Shown one piece after another: positions 14,563-24,596 of a stretch of 64,000 bases of DNA. The translations under genes were made by a program, and so were the position numbers. Origin of the DNA: Pseudomonadota bacterium (GTDB taxonomy: Bacteria; Pseudomonadota; Alphaproteobacteria; Sphingomonadales; Sphingomonadaceae); assembly GCA_029550345.1 (NCBI GenBank), contig JAKPHK010000061.1:23922-87921 (forward strand), written 5' to 3'. Numbering within the stretch: the first letter of the stretch is position 1; every line of letters begins with the position of its first letter. The notes beneath the pieces are model-generated. The model searched no databases, had not been told where the DNA came from, and saw only the letters and a program-made list of their open reading frames with translations.

Positions 14563-14586
14563 AAGGCCCCGGGAAACCGGGGCCTT
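14563..14586. terminator. Bidirectional hairpin terminator between greA and the DUF4170 gene
   Basis: A perfect 10-bp stem (AAGGCCCCGG / CCGGGGCCTT) closes a GAAA tetraloop, 7 bp after the greA stop. On the minus strand the stem is followed by TTTTCG, so it also fits as the terminator of the convergent DUF4170 gene. Confidence 0.85.
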
Positions 14587-14593
14587 ATACGTT

Positions 14594-14821
14594 TCAGCGC
14601 TTGATCATGTCCGGCTGAACCAAGCGGTGCAGGTGCACCACCACATATTTCATCTCGGCATCGTCAATCGTGCGCCGCGCCGCACTGCGCCAGGCTTCTT
14701 CGGCGCTAGCATAATCGGGGAACATTCCGACGAAATCCATGCTGTCGAGATCGGTGAACTCAAGCGTCTGCGGATCCTTGACGTGGCCGCCGAATACGAG
14801 GTGAAGTTTCTGTTCGGTCAT
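14594..14821 (-). CDS. DUF4170 domain protein
   Basis: A 75-residue protein beginning MTEQKLHLVFGGHVKDPQTL, with DYASAEEAWRSAARRTIDDA and the C-terminal YVVVHLHRLVQP. This is the full DUF4170 layout, a small cytoplasmic family largely confined to alphaproteobacteria with no known activity. The internal Met was chosen because the 20 residues before it are non-conserved and derive from the intergenic region. Convergent with greA. Confidence 0.85.
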   Translation of the reverse strand: MTEQKLHLVFGGHVKDPQTLEFTDLDSMDFVGMFPDYASAEEAWRSAARRTIDDAEMKYVVVHLHRLVQPDMIKR

Positions 14822-14903
14822 CTGAAGCACCTGGGGAATGGGAGAGACTGCGCGCATAGGCGCGGCCCGTTTCCATGGCAAGTACCACCAAGGTCGCGGT
14901 TGG

Positions 14904-15386
14904 CTATTTTCTGAGGCGAGCAGCCAGCTTTATCGCCTCGGATGCGACCCGCACGCCGGTTGAGCGGGCGCTGCGCTTGGCGCTGCCCGCAACTTCACCC
15001 GCGCGGCGGCGGATCGGCGCGGTGCGTTCATCAAGCCGGTGCAGCCCGTCCCGTGCGCCTTCCTCGGCCGCGTCGCGCGCGCTGCGGCTCAAGGCGAGGG
15101 CAACTTCGGCTCCGGCAGCGGCCAGGCCCAGCGCGCGGCCGCCCAGCTTTGCTCCGGCACGTTTCGGCAGCACGGCACCCAGCAGCAGGCCCGCGCCTGC
15201 TCCTGCTGCAACCACCAGCCATGGGTATTCCCCGGCAAGGCTGCGCAGATCCTCAGGCGGACCGGCATCGTCCGGCGCATGGCGCGTGGGCAGGGTAGGC
15301 AGAGTGTCACTCTCGCGGGTCAGCCGCCCTTGCGATGCGGCGATCCGGGCCCGGACTCTTTCGCGCTTTTCGTCGGCGTCGCTCAT
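14904..15386 (-). CDS. Membrane-anchored helical protein, YqjD/DUF3618-like operon member
   Basis: A 160-residue protein: charged N-terminal helix (DEKRERVRARIAASQGRL), one glycine/alanine-rich membrane segment (PWLVVAAGAGAGLLLGAVLP) near residue 55, and a long Ala/Arg-rich amphipathic tail. The layout resembles DUF3618-type proteins that accompany holin-like and DUF883 proteins. Last gene of a four-gene minus-strand operon with 4-bp overlaps. Precise function unknown. Confidence 0.65.
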   Translation of the reverse strand: MSDADEKRERVRARIAASQGRLTRESDTLPTLPTRHAPDDAGPPEDLRSLAGEYPWLVVAAGAGAGLLLGAVLPKRAGAKLGGRALGLAAAGAEVALALSRSARDAAEEGARDGLHRLDERTAPIRRRAGEVAGSAKRSARSTGVRVASEAIKLAARLRK

Positions 15387-15727
15387 GCTTCCTGCTCCTC
15401 GGATAGATCGGGGTGAACAGTATCAGTATCATCCTGAACATCGGCTTGCCCGAACCAGACCTGTGCGGCCTTCAGCAAGGGCTTACGAAAGGCCCACAGC
15501 GCCAGTGCGCCGACGGTGGCGGCAATCACCCCCTTGCTTTCACCGGCGATGGCAAGGCCCTTGTCGATCGCTTTGACGGCTTCGTCCTGCGCCTTGGCCT
15601 TGATCCGGGCGGGCACGGGGCGCGCGCTCAGATCGGATTTGACCTGGGCCAGCCGCAGATCGAACAGGCCGCGCGCGGCCTGACGGGTGGCGCGATCTTC
15701 GGACAGGCGGGTTTCGGCGTCGTTCAC
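15383..15727 (-). CDS. Single-pass membrane protein of unknown function
   Basis: A 114-residue protein with a charged helical N-terminal half (LFDLRLAQVKSDLSARPVPA) and a single membrane segment (GVIAATVGALALWAF) followed by an acidic tail. Overlaps both neighbours by 4 bp, so it belongs to the same translationally coupled unit. Not recognised beyond its membrane layout; position matches the YqjK-like slot of the yqjDEK operon of enterobacteria, but that is inference from order only. Confidence 0.6.
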   Translation of the reverse strand: MNDAETRLSEDRATRQAARGLFDLRLAQVKSDLSARPVPARIKAKAQDEAVKAIDKGLAIAGESKGVIAATVGALALWAFRKPLLKAAQVWFGQADVQDDTDTVHPDLSEEQEA

Positions 15728-16104
15728 GCTTGCGCTTCCCGTTCAGCAATTTGCGATGCCGCGCGTTTCCAGCGCCGCGCCGCGGTCCATGCGGTGAGCG
15801 CCGCCGCCGTGAGCATCCCCGCAAAGACCGCCAGCGTCGCCGCGAACGGGCCGATCATCGGGGCCAGCATCAGAACCAGACCCAGGGTCAGGGCCATTAG
15901 CGCAAAGAACGCCAGAGCCAGGGCGAGGGCAGCCCAACCGGCCACCGACTTGGCAGCCTGCCCGGCCACCAGCGCCCGGCTCTTCTGGTAAGCAAGCTCG
16001 GCTTCGAGCAGGGTGCGACCGTCTTCCACCAGCTGTTGGACATCGGACAGCAACGAGCGCTCGGCCGCGTCGGGCTCAACCAGCGGTGGTTCGTCCTCGG
16101 CCAT
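15724..16104 (-). CDS. Holin-X / YqjE-like phage holin family membrane protein
   Basis: A 126-residue protein with the Phage_holin_3_6 (Holin-X, YqjE) arrangement. An N-terminal amphipathic helix (VQQLVEDGRTLLEAELAYQK) is followed by two strong membrane segments (about residues 55-75 and 80-110) and a basic tail. Despite the name these proteins are chromosomal and not lysis proteins. It lies between the DUF883-like gene (20-bp gap) and the two other small membrane protein genes. Confidence 0.75.
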   Translation of the reverse strand: MAEDEPPLVEPDAAERSLLSDVQQLVEDGRTLLEAELAYQKSRALVAGQAAKSVAGWAALALALAFFALMALTLGLVLMLAPMIGPFAATLAVFAGMLTAAALTAWTAARRWKRAASQIAEREAQA

Positions 16105-16124
16105 GCCCCCGGCGCCCTTTCGGA

Positions 16125-16739
16125 TCAGGCCTCGTCAGATCCGCCCTTGAACAGGCGCGAGACCATGAAGCCGACAACCGCTGCAATACCCAGTGCCAGA
16201 CCGGGCTTTTTGCGGACGAATTCCTTGGCGTCCTCACCCAGTTCATTGAGGTCCTTGGCCTCGATCTTGGCGGCGGTTTCCTGCATCGAGCGGGCGGCGC
16301 TGCGGGCGTAGTCGCCGTATTTCACGCCAAGTTTTTCGTCGATGGTTTCGGCATTGTCAGCCACGATCTTGCCCAGTCCGGCGATTGCATCGCTGGTCTT
16401 GGCCTTGCCTTCCTTGGCCAGTTCGCCGGCGCGTTCCTTGGCCTGACCGGCAATGTCCTTGGCTTCTTCAGCCCAGTCACCGCTCTTCGCAGCCAGCTGT
16501 TCCTTGTAGGCGCCGGCCTTGGCCTGGGCATCCTTCTGCAAGGTCTTGGCGCGGGTCTGCGCTTCGCTGGCAAGGGCCTGAGCCCCGGCCTTGGCTTCCT
16601 CGATCGCCTTGGCGAACTTGGCCTTGGCCTCGCCGGGTTCAGCGGCCTTGGGCGCAGCCTTGGCGGCAGCAGGCTTTCTGGTGGCGGCAGGCTTCTTTGC
16701 GGCGGTGGTCTTAACGGTCTTGTCGGTGGTCTTGGCCAT
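16125..16739 (-). CDS. DUF883/ElaB-YqjD-like membrane-anchored protein with Lys-Ala-Pro tail
   Basis: A 204-residue protein. Residues 1-45 are a Lys/Ala/Pro-rich disordered tail (TAAKKPAATRKPAAAKAAPK). Residues 50-165 are a long Ala/Lys/Glu amphipathic helix with 11-residue-like periodicity. The C-terminus is the DUF883-type glycine-rich anchor (RKKPGLALGIAAVVGFMVSR). Family members tether ribosomes or chromosome to the membrane in stationary phase (known for E. coli YqjD). First gene of the four-gene operon. Confidence 0.75.
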   Translation of the reverse strand: MAKTTDKTVKTTAAKKPAATRKPAAAKAAPKAAEPGEAKAKFAKAIEEAKAGAQALASEAQTRAKTLQKDAQAKAGAYKEQLAAKSGDWAEEAKDIAGQAKERAGELAKEGKAKTSDAIAGLGKIVADNAETIDEKLGVKYGDYARSAARSMQETAAKIEAKDLNELGEDAKEFVRKKPGLALGIAAVVGFMVSRLFKGGSDEA

Positions 16740-16775
16740 GGCTCGAACCCTTTCATGTGCCCGGTGGGGCGCTGA

Positions 16776-18185
<1,410 letters not shown>

Positions 18186-18200
18186 GCCCATTGCCAGGTC

Positions 18201-18240
18201 CTCTCTTGTTGTTTAATCGTTCGGTTAAACAACAAGAGAG
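18201..18240. promoter_or_regulatory. Perfect 16-bp inverted repeat containing an 18-bp operator, before the phosphotransferase gene
   Basis: CTCTCTTGTTGTTTAA (18201-18216) and its exact reverse complement (18225-18240) flank 8 nt. The centre, TTTAATCGTTCGGTTAAA (18212-18229), matches at 14 of 18 positions, in inverse orientation, the palindrome at 28471-28488 before the acyl-CoA dehydrogenase gene. The right arm runs into the ribosome site AGAGAGGA of the next gene, so an RNA hairpin would hide it. The size and symmetry fit a TetR-type operator; it could also terminate eno transcripts. Confidence 0.7.
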
Positions 18241-18249
18241 AGGATCCCG

Positions 18250-19323
18250 ATGGGCGCTATTCCATCGCATCCAGATGCCATTGAACCTGCCTGGCTGAGC
18301 GATCGGTTGCGCGCGGTCGGGGTTTTGGGCGATGGTAATGTCGCCGCGATCCGCTGGGAACCGATTGGTACCGGACAGGTTGGCGATTCGGTACGGTTTC
18401 ACCTGACCTATGATCGCCCCGGCGCCGGTCCCGCCACTCTGGCCGGCAAGTTTCCTGCGGCCGATGCGATGAGCCGGGGGACCGCTGCCGCCTTTGGGCT
18501 CTATGCCAAGGAAGTTGGCTTTTACCGCGATTTGGCGCCGCATCTGGACGTGCGGGCACCCGGTGTTCTGGCGGCTGAAATTGCCGAAGACGGGGTCGAT
18601 TTCATTCTGCTGTTCGAGGATCTGGGGCCGGCCAGAGGCGGCAATCAACTCGCGTCTTGCTCTGCTGATGATGCCCGTGCGGCCATCCGTCAGGCCGCCG
18701 CGATCCACGCGCCTAGTTGGAACAATGCCGCCTTGACGGAATTGGACTGGCTCCAGCCCCGGCCGGGCCAGTCCGAGCAGGCCAAGGGCCTCTATGGCAA
18801 TGCTCAGGTGATTTTCCGCGAGCGCTATGCGGACAGCCTAGAGCTGGAATTCATGGCGATTTGCGAGGAACTGAACGAGGCACGGGATCTGTGGTTCGGC
18901 CGCGAAGGCGGGCCGAAGGGTATCGTCCACGGCGATTTCAGGCTCGACAATATGCTGTTCGATATCAAGGGCGGCGATGAGCCGATCGCCGTGCTCGATT
19001 GGCAGACCGTGGCCGCGGGGAACCCGCTGGTGGACATCGGCTATTTCCTGGGAACCGGGATCGGCGATGCGCTGCGCCAGGCCCATGAGGGCGAACTGCT
19101 CGATCTCTATTGTGCCGAAATGACCGCGCGCGGGGTGCCACTCACAACGGACGCGATCTGGGACGACTATGTGCTTGGCGCGATCCACGGCATTTCCACC
19201 GCCGTATTCAGCGCCGCCTATGTCGAACGGACGGAGCGCGGCGATGCCAACTTCCTCTCCATGGCCCGCGGCGGCTGCGCATTGGCGCTGCAGCACGGCA
19301 GCATTGCCAAACTGAAAGGCTGA
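18250..19323 (+). CDS. Phosphotransferase family protein (APH/choline kinase fold)
   Basis: A 357-residue kinase-like protein. The catalytic loop is IVHGDFRLDNMLF, and the metal-binding aspartate lies in IAVLDWQTVAAGNPLVDIGY. Both are diagnostic of the aminoglycoside phosphotransferase (PF01636) superfamily. In actinobacteria and sphingomonads such genes often sit among acyl-CoA and steroid-degradation genes; the substrate is unknown and antibiotic resistance should not be assumed. Its ribosome site lies in a large palindrome, and it is followed after 4 bp by the lipocalin-like gene, so the two form an operon. Confidence 0.85.
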   Translation: MGAIPSHPDAIEPAWLSDRLRAVGVLGDGNVAAIRWEPIGTGQVGDSVRFHLTYDRPGAGPATLAGKFPAADAMSRGTAAAFGLYAKEVGFYRDLAPHLDVRAPGVLAAEIAEDGVDFILLFEDLGPARGGNQLASCSADDARAAIRQAAAIHAPSWNNAALTELDWLQPRPGQSEQAKGLYGNAQVIFRERYADSLELEFMAICEELNEARDLWFGREGGPKGIVHGDFRLDNMLFDIKGGDEPIAVLDWQTVAAGNPLVDIGYFLGTGIGDALRQAHEGELLDLYCAEMTARGVPLTTDAIWDDYVLGAIHGISTAVFSAAYVERTERGDANFLSMARGGCALALQHGSIAKLKG

Positions 19324-19327
19324 TCCG

Positions 19328-20413
19328 ATGGTTCTGACCAAGGGCGACGACTATCCGCTGCACCAGACGCCCGAGCCGGTGGCCTATGCCGGGACCGACC
19401 GGAACTTTTACGACCGCTATTTCTTCAACGGCTATGCTCCTGACGGTTCCGGGTTTTTCGCGGTGGCGCTGGGGGTCTATCCGCACCTCAACGTGATGGA
19501 TGCGCACTTCTCGGCGATCCGCGATGGGGTGCAGTACAATCTCCATGCCAGCAAGGAGCTTGGGATGGAGCGGCTTGACCTGCAGGTCGGACCAATCCGG
19601 ATCGAGATTGTGGAACCGCTGCACAAGCTGCGCGTGGTTGTCGATGGCGAAGGACTGAAAGCTGATCTGACCTTCTCCGGCAGGGCCTTTCCGATAGAGG
19701 AGCCGCGCTTCGTCCACCGGATCGGGCCGCGCACCTTCATGGATTACACCCGATTGACCCAGAACGGGCACTACACCGGATGGATCGAAGTTGACGGCGT
19801 ACGCCAGGAATGCGCACCAGGCACCGCCGGAACCCGCGACCGATCCTGGGGCGTGCGGCCGATCGGCGCGCGCGATGAGCAGCCACATGGAACCGGGGTG
19901 GTCCCAGGCTTCTTCTGGCAGTGGACCCCGATCAACTTTGCAGACCGATCGGTGTTCTTCCACGTCAACGCCGATGCCAGGGGCAACAAATGGAACACCC
20001 GCGCGGTGATCGCGCCGGATGGCGCCGATGCGGCGGCGCTGTTCGATACCGATGGCGAAATGGTATCGACGATGGTCAAGGGCACCCGCTGGCCAGAGAA
20101 GGGCACCCTGGTGATCGACGGTCCGGACGGACCCGAAACCCTCACCCTCGAACCCGTCGGCCGGTTTCAGATGCGCGGTATCGGCTACACCTCACCCAAA
20201 TGGGGCCATGGCCTGTGGCATGGCCCCCTGGCGGTCGAGCGTGAGGACTTTGGCCTGACGCAGTGCAACCCGGGATCGATGGACAATTACCATGTTCAGC
20301 TGCCCTGCAAGGTCACCAGTGACAAGCACGGCGAAGGCTTCGGCGTGTTCGAACAGCTGATTATCGGCCCTTACAAGCCATATGGCCTGAAGGAATTCAT
20401 GGACCTGGGCTGA
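19328..20413 (+). CDS. CrtC/AttH-like (lipocalin-fold) protein, function unknown
   Basis: A 361-residue soluble protein with no signal peptide. Tryptophan- and glycine-rich beta segments (SWGVRPIGARDE, FFWQWTPINFADRSVFFHVN) and two-part architecture suggest the AttH/CrtC carotenoid 1,2-hydratase-like fold. These proteins are often encoded beside PF01636 phosphotransferases. The assignment is from overall pattern and is not firm. Stop lies 7 bp from the end of the convergent aldo/keto reductase gene. Confidence 0.55.
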   Translation: MVLTKGDDYPLHQTPEPVAYAGTDRNFYDRYFFNGYAPDGSGFFAVALGVYPHLNVMDAHFSAIRDGVQYNLHASKELGMERLDLQVGPIRIEIVEPLHKLRVVVDGEGLKADLTFSGRAFPIEEPRFVHRIGPRTFMDYTRLTQNGHYTGWIEVDGVRQECAPGTAGTRDRSWGVRPIGARDEQPHGTGVVPGFFWQWTPINFADRSVFFHVNADARGNKWNTRAVIAPDGADAAALFDTDGEMVSTMVKGTRWPEKGTLVIDGPDGPETLTLEPVGRFQMRGIGYTSPKWGHGLWHGPLAVEREDFGLTQCNPGSMDNYHVQLPCKVTSDKHGEGFGVFEQLIIGPYKPYGLKEFMDLG

Positions 20414-20419
20414 CCGAAA

Positions 20420-21352
20420 TCAGGCGGCGGAAACCGCCTTGTTCAGCCGGGTGATCTGATCGGGCATCAGTTCGATGTCGATCGCCTCGATCAGTTCGTC
20501 GAGCTGGTCGGCGGTAGTCGCACTGGCGATCGGGGCGGCGATGCCGGGCTGATCGAGCAGCCATGCCAGGGCAACCTGGGCGACGGTGGCTTCACAATCG
20601 GCCGCGATCTGATCCATGATCGCCAGCAGGGCCGGGCCATTTTCGGCATATTTCTTAAGACCGGCACCGCGCGGATAGCGATCGAAATCGGCGGGTTTGC
20701 GGTACTTCCCGGTCAGGTAACCTGAAGCCAGGCCATAGAACGGCAGCATCGCGATGTCGTTCGCGACGCAGAAGTTCTGGAAATCCGGATCGAAGTCAGC
20801 GCGTTCCAGCAGGTTGTACTGGTTCTGCAGCACGCCATAGCCGGGTACCCCGCGCGCCTTGGCCGCAGCCAGAGCGCCGCGCAGGCGTTCTTCGGTGAAG
20901 TTGGAGGCACCAGCCTCGCGCACCTTGCCCGCCGCGATCAGGGCGCCGAAGCCTTCTGCAACCTCTTCCTGCGGCGTTTCGGGATCGTCGCGGTGGGCAT
21001 AGTAGAGGTCGATGTAATCGGTCTGTAGCCGTTCGAGTGACTGGGCCAGCTGCCGTTCCAGCACCTCGGGCTTTAGCCCGCCGGACTTGCCATCAACATT
21101 GGTCTTGGTTGCGATCCGCATATCGCGGCGCACCCCGCGCTCCTTCATCCAGGCCCCGATCACGGCTTCGCTTTCGCCGCCCTTGTGGCCGGGAACCCAG
21201 AAGGAATAGCACTCGGCGGTATCGACCATGCGCCCGCCGGCCTCGTAAAAGGCGTCGAGAATTTCAAAGCTGGTGTCCTGATCGGCGGTCCAACCAAACA
21301 CGTTGCCGCCAAGCACCAGCTTGAGGCCTGAGAGCGAGGGATGGCGGCTCAT
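20420..21352 (-). CDS. Aldo/keto reductase
   Basis: NADPH-dependent oxidoreductase of 310 residues with a TIM-barrel layout. The catalytic tetrad can be read as Asp and Tyr in [14 protein letters not shown], Lys in [14 protein letters not shown] and His in [13 protein letters not shown]. The C-terminal cofactor region includes [20 protein letters not shown]. Resembles the AKR11/YajO-type subgroup. Starts within the ribH stop (4-bp overlap), so the two are co-translated; the substrate is not predictable. Confidence 0.92.
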   Translation of the reverse strand: MSRHPSLSGLKLVLGGNVFGWTADQDTSFEILDAFYEAGGRMVDTAECYSFWVPGHKGGESEAVIGAWMKERGVRRDMRIATKTNVDGKSGGLKPEVLERQLAQSLERLQTDYIDLYYAHRDDPETPQEEVAEGFGALIAAGKVREAGASNFTEERLRGALAAAKARGVPGYGVLQNQYNLLERADFDPDFQNFCVANDIAMLPFYGLASGYLTGKYRKPADFDRYPRGAGLKKYAENGPALLAIMDQIAADCEATVAQVALAWLLDQPGIAAPIASATTADQLDELIEAIDIELMPDQITRLNKAVSAA

Positions 21353-21768
21353 GCGAATTTCTCCTTGACGGCGAGCAGCGCAAGCGCGGCCTTGGCTGCT
21401 TCGCCGCCTTTGTCCTTTTGCTTCGGATCGGCGCGGACCAGCGCCTGTGCCTCGTTCTCAACGGTCAGGATGCCGTTGCCGATCGCGAATCCGTCCATGG
21501 TCAGCGCCATGATCCCGCGCGCGCTTTCCCCGGCGACGATTTCGAAGTGATAGGTCTCACCCCGGATCACCACCCCGATCCCGACGTAGCCGTCATACAA
21601 CTGGGCCTGATCGGCAAGGGCAATCGCCCCCGGAATTTCGAGCGCGCCGGGGACGGTGATCACGTCCACCTGGTGCCCGGCGGCCTTCAGTGCTGCGCTG
21701 GCGCCGGAAACAAGCATATCGTTGAGGTGATCGTAGAAGCGGGCTTCGACGATAAGAAAACGGGCCAC
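21349..21768 (-). CDS. ribH: 6,7-dimethyl-8-ribityllumazine synthase
   Basis: Penultimate enzyme of riboflavin synthesis, condensing 5-amino-6-ribitylaminouracil with 3,4-dihydroxy-2-butanone 4-phosphate. The 139-residue length is typical. [34 protein letters not shown] (with the catalytic His) and [20 protein letters not shown] are all in place. It heads a two-gene unit with the aldo/keto reductase; the other rib genes are not in the window. Confidence 0.96.
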   Translation of the reverse strand: MARFLIVEARFYDHLNDMLVSGASAALKAAGHQVDVITVPGALEIPGAIALADQAQLYDGYVGIGVVIRGETYHFEIVAGESARGIMALTMDGFAIGNGILTVENEAQALVRADPKQKDKGGEAAKAALALLAVKEKFA

Positions 21769-21813
21769 GGGACTATCCTTTTGTTTCGTATTCCGGGGAG
21801 GGTTGGGGCTGGA

Positions 21814-22620
21814 TCAATCGCCCTTGAAGACGGGCTTGCGCTTTTCAAGGAAGGCGTTGACCGCTTCGGCATTGTCCTTGGTGGCGTGGGCCACGGCCTG
21901 CATCGCGGCCGACATTTCGAGCACCTGGCCGATGCTCATCGATTGGGCATCCCAGATCAGCCGCTTGGCCATCCGCACCGCGAACGACGGGTTGCAGGCG
22001 ATCCTCCGGGCCATGGCGCGGGCGGCATCCATCAACTCCGCATCGGGCACCACCTGATTGACCAGACCGATCTTCAGCGCTTCCGCCGCGTCGATCGTTT
22101 CGCCGGTCAGGGTCAGTTCGGCCGCCTTTGAAAAACCTACGATCCGCTGGATCAGCCAAGCCCCGCCATCGCCCGGGATGATTCCCAGTTTGACGAAACT
22201 TTCGGCAAATTTGGCGCTTTCGCCCGCGACGCGCAGGTCGCACATACAGGCAAGGTCAAGCCCGGCGCCGATCGCCGGACCGTTTACCGCCGCGATCACC
22301 GGCACTTCCAGCGCAGCGAAGGCGAGGGGGAGGCGCTGGATCCCGCTCTTGTAATTGCGGCGGGTGCGTGCCGGGAGGCTGGCATTGAGCCCGCCCGAAT
22401 CCGGGCGCATCGCCTTGAGGTTGCCGCCTGCCGAAAAGGCTGGACCCGCGCCGGTCAGGATCGCGACCCGAACCTTGGGATCGTCCTCCATCCGGGCCAG
22501 CGTATCGAGCAGGCTTTCGATCAGGTCGAGGTCAGAGATCGGATTGCGCATCTCCGCCCGGTTGAGCGTGATCGTGGCAATGCCATCGTCGTCGAGGGAA
22601 TAGAGGACGGGGCTGTCCAT
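21814..22620 (-). CDS. Enoyl-CoA hydratase/isomerase (crotonase) family protein
   Basis: A 268-residue crotonase-fold protein starting MDSPVLYSLDDDGIATITLN. The oxyanion hole is at AGPAFSAGGNLKAM and GPAIGAGLDLACMCDLRVAG. Of the two hydratase glutamates, the first appears replaced (FVKLGIIPGDGGAW has no PE), while AAELTLTG keeps the second, so the exact reaction is uncertain. The start is set by GGAGAG upstream. The 165 bp upstream (22621-22785) contain no gene. Confidence 0.88.
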   Translation of the reverse strand: MDSPVLYSLDDDGIATITLNRAEMRNPISDLDLIESLLDTLARMEDDPKVRVAILTGAGPAFSAGGNLKAMRPDSGGLNASLPARTRRNYKSGIQRLPLAFAALEVPVIAAVNGPAIGAGLDLACMCDLRVAGESAKFAESFVKLGIIPGDGGAWLIQRIVGFSKAAELTLTGETIDAAEALKIGLVNQVVPDAELMDAARAMARRIACNPSFAVRMAKRLIWDAQSMSIGQVLEMSAAMQAVAHATKDNAEAVNAFLEKRKPVFKGD

Positions 22621-22785
22621 GGGATGATCTCTCCGTATCAGGTCGTGGAAGGCGCTTTGGCACGGTGTTCGCGTCGCCACAACAGCCATGTCATGGCAGC
22701 GCGGCCAGCAGAGGCGCCGACATCGCGAAGGGCAGGGCGGCAATCCCCCGCATCGCGTCAAGACCATGCAGGCGCCGCCGTTCAG

Positions 22786-23769
22786 TCATCCAACCACCCG
22801 TTCAATAAACCAGAAGCTGGCGGTAATACCGATGGCATAGGTGGCGGCAAGCGCCACGGGGCGTAGCGCCCGCGGGGCCAGGCGGCGGATGAGTGCAAGC
22901 ACGGCCAGCACCGCGGCAACGATCAGCAGCTGCCCGGCCTCGACGCCCAGGTTGAAGGTCAGCAGGGCGGTGGGAACATCGCTTTCCGGCAGGCCGATTT
23001 CCCGCAGCGCGCCTGCGAAGCCGAAGCCGTGGATCAGTCCGAACAGGAAGGCAACGATCCACGGCGCGCGCTCGGCAAGGTTTGGTGCCGCCGGATCCTG
23101 CTTCACGATTTCCACCGCAAGGAAAATGATCGACAGCGCGATCAATGCCTCGACCGGGGCCTGCGCCAGTCCGACCAGCCCGAGCGTCGATCCGATGAGG
23201 GTGATAGAATGGGCCACGGTGAAGGCGGTTGCGGCCTTGACCACCATCCCCGGCCTGCCGATCAACAGAACCAGCGCGATCACGAACAGCAGATGATCAT
23301 AGCCTTCCAGGATGTGGATCACCCCCAGCACGAAATAGCTGCGGGCGACGTCCCAAGTATCGGGCACGGCGGCAACCTCAATCATGGCCTGGTTCTGGGT
23401 CAGGCGGGTGGCCTGGACCGGCCGGCCAAGCGGTGCAATCCGCAGCAGCGCATCGGTAAAAGCTGCGTCCATGCCGGCCAGCCCGACTTTCGAACCCACC
23501 AGATCACGGGTGCAGCTCAGCCGACTTTCCGCCACCAGTACCATCCCTTCGACATGGGCCTGCGGCGCGGATTGGGTGCAGAATTCCGGAAAGGCAGGGT
23601 GGGTTCGGGTGGCAAGGCCGCCCAGTACCGGCGCTTTCCACACCAGCTTCCAGTGTTCGGCGTCCTCCTGGGTGAATTCGAGATAGCCCGGGCGCAGCTC
23701 GTCTGCGTGGGCGGGCAGGGCGGTCAAGGCCGAAAGCACGGCCAGGACGAGCAGGATCAGGCGCTTCAC
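22786..23769 (-). CDS. HupE/UreJ_2 family membrane protein
   Basis: A 327-residue protein with signal peptide (cleavage near LPAHA-D), a periplasmic domain of about 130 residues, then six to seven membrane segments starting at SYFVLGVIHILEGYDHLLFV. The motifs HILEGYDHLLF, FTVAHSITL and GLIHGFGFAGALREIGL are those of the HupE/UreJ_2 family (possible metal-ion transport). Last gene of a coupled operon; its start overlaps the PPIase stop by 4 bp. Confidence 0.88.
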   Translation of the reverse strand: MKRLILLVLAVLSALTALPAHADELRPGYLEFTQEDAEHWKLVWKAPVLGGLATRTHPAFPEFCTQSAPQAHVEGMVLVAESRLSCTRDLVGSKVGLAGMDAAFTDALLRIAPLGRPVQATRLTQNQAMIEVAAVPDTWDVARSYFVLGVIHILEGYDHLLFVIALVLLIGRPGMVVKAATAFTVAHSITLIGSTLGLVGLAQAPVEALIALSIIFLAVEIVKQDPAAPNLAERAPWIVAFLFGLIHGFGFAGALREIGLPESDVPTALLTFNLGVEAGQLLIVAAVLAVLALIRRLAPRALRPVALAATYAIGITASFWFIERVVG

Positions 23770-24593
23770 TTCGGCAGCTCTATCACCACGTCGTATCCCT
23801 TCAAGATGCGGTCATAGGCTTCGTCGCGGGCCCTGGCTGCTGCATTGGCGCGCCAGTCGTTTTCGACCCTCTGGCGGACCTTGTCCAGACGCGGTGGCTG
23901 CGGTGCTGTGCGCTTTTCAACCCGAACGAGGTGCAGTCCCAGGCCCGAAGCGATCGGACCGGACCACTGCCCGGGGGCAATGTTGCGCAGCGATATCGTG
24001 AACTCATCACCGAACATCGCGGCGACGTCCGACGATCCGGCATCGCGCAGCTGTGCAGGGATCGGGGCCGGCACCGCGCCAACCCGTTCACCCTTGCGCA
24101 ATTTGCCCAGACTGGCCTCTGCCAACTGCCGGTTCTGCGGGGTGTCCGCGCCCAGATAGACCTGTTCGAACGTCGTGCGCGGATCGTCGGCATAGCGGGC
24201 CGGGTCTTTGTCGATCATCGCCTGGAGGACGGCATCGTCCGGCGTGCGGCTTTCCGCATCGGCAACGGCCAGTGATTCCATCTTGCGGCGCATTCGCCGC
24301 ACGACAACCTCGTCATCCTTGTCGAGGCCTAGTGCGAGCGCCTCGCGGTAATAAACCTGATCGCGCACCCAGTCGCTAATCAGTCCGTCGGTTTCCTCCT
24401 GGCTGGGCAAACGCCGGAAAGAATCGGAAAAGCGGCCGACCAAGGCGCTGACAACACGCTCGTCCACCACGATCCGGCGTTCGCCCAGGTCCGGTGCGCG
24501 CCCGGACAGCAGGGCATAAACCAGCGCACCCGCGATCAGAAAGTGGGCCAGCGGTTCTTTCAGGAGCCGCTGGACAATGTCCTTGAATGGCAT
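23766..24593 (-). CDS. Membrane-anchored parvulin-type peptidyl-prolyl isomerase
   Basis: A 275-residue protein with an N-terminal anchor (LAHFLIAGALVYALLSG), a SurA/PrsA-like helical region (ISDWVRDQVYYREALALGLD) and a degenerate PpiC domain (TFEQVYLGADTPQNRQLAEA, then IASGLGLHLVRVEKRT). Expected to assist folding of an exported partner. It lies 3 bp after a DUF3604 lipoprotein gene and overlaps the HupE-like gene, which suggests the exported client is one of these. Confidence 0.88.
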   Translation of the reverse strand: MPFKDIVQRLLKEPLAHFLIAGALVYALLSGRAPDLGERRIVVDERVVSALVGRFSDSFRRLPSQEETDGLISDWVRDQVYYREALALGLDKDDEVVVRRMRRKMESLAVADAESRTPDDAVLQAMIDKDPARYADDPRTTFEQVYLGADTPQNRQLAEASLGKLRKGERVGAVPAPIPAQLRDAGSSDVAAMFGDEFTISLRNIAPGQWSGPIASGLGLHLVRVEKRTAPQPPRLDKVRQRVENDWRANAAARARDEAYDRILKGYDVVIELPK

Positions 24594-24596
24594 AGC

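Noticed and set aside
15724..16104. Prophage lysis gene (holin)
   Set aside because: The family name is misleading; neighbours are chromosomal membrane proteins and no other phage gene is present.
18250..19323. Aminoglycoside resistance gene
   Set aside because: Only the fold is shared; context with a lipocalin-like gene and acyl-CoA operator points to metabolism, not antibiotic modification.
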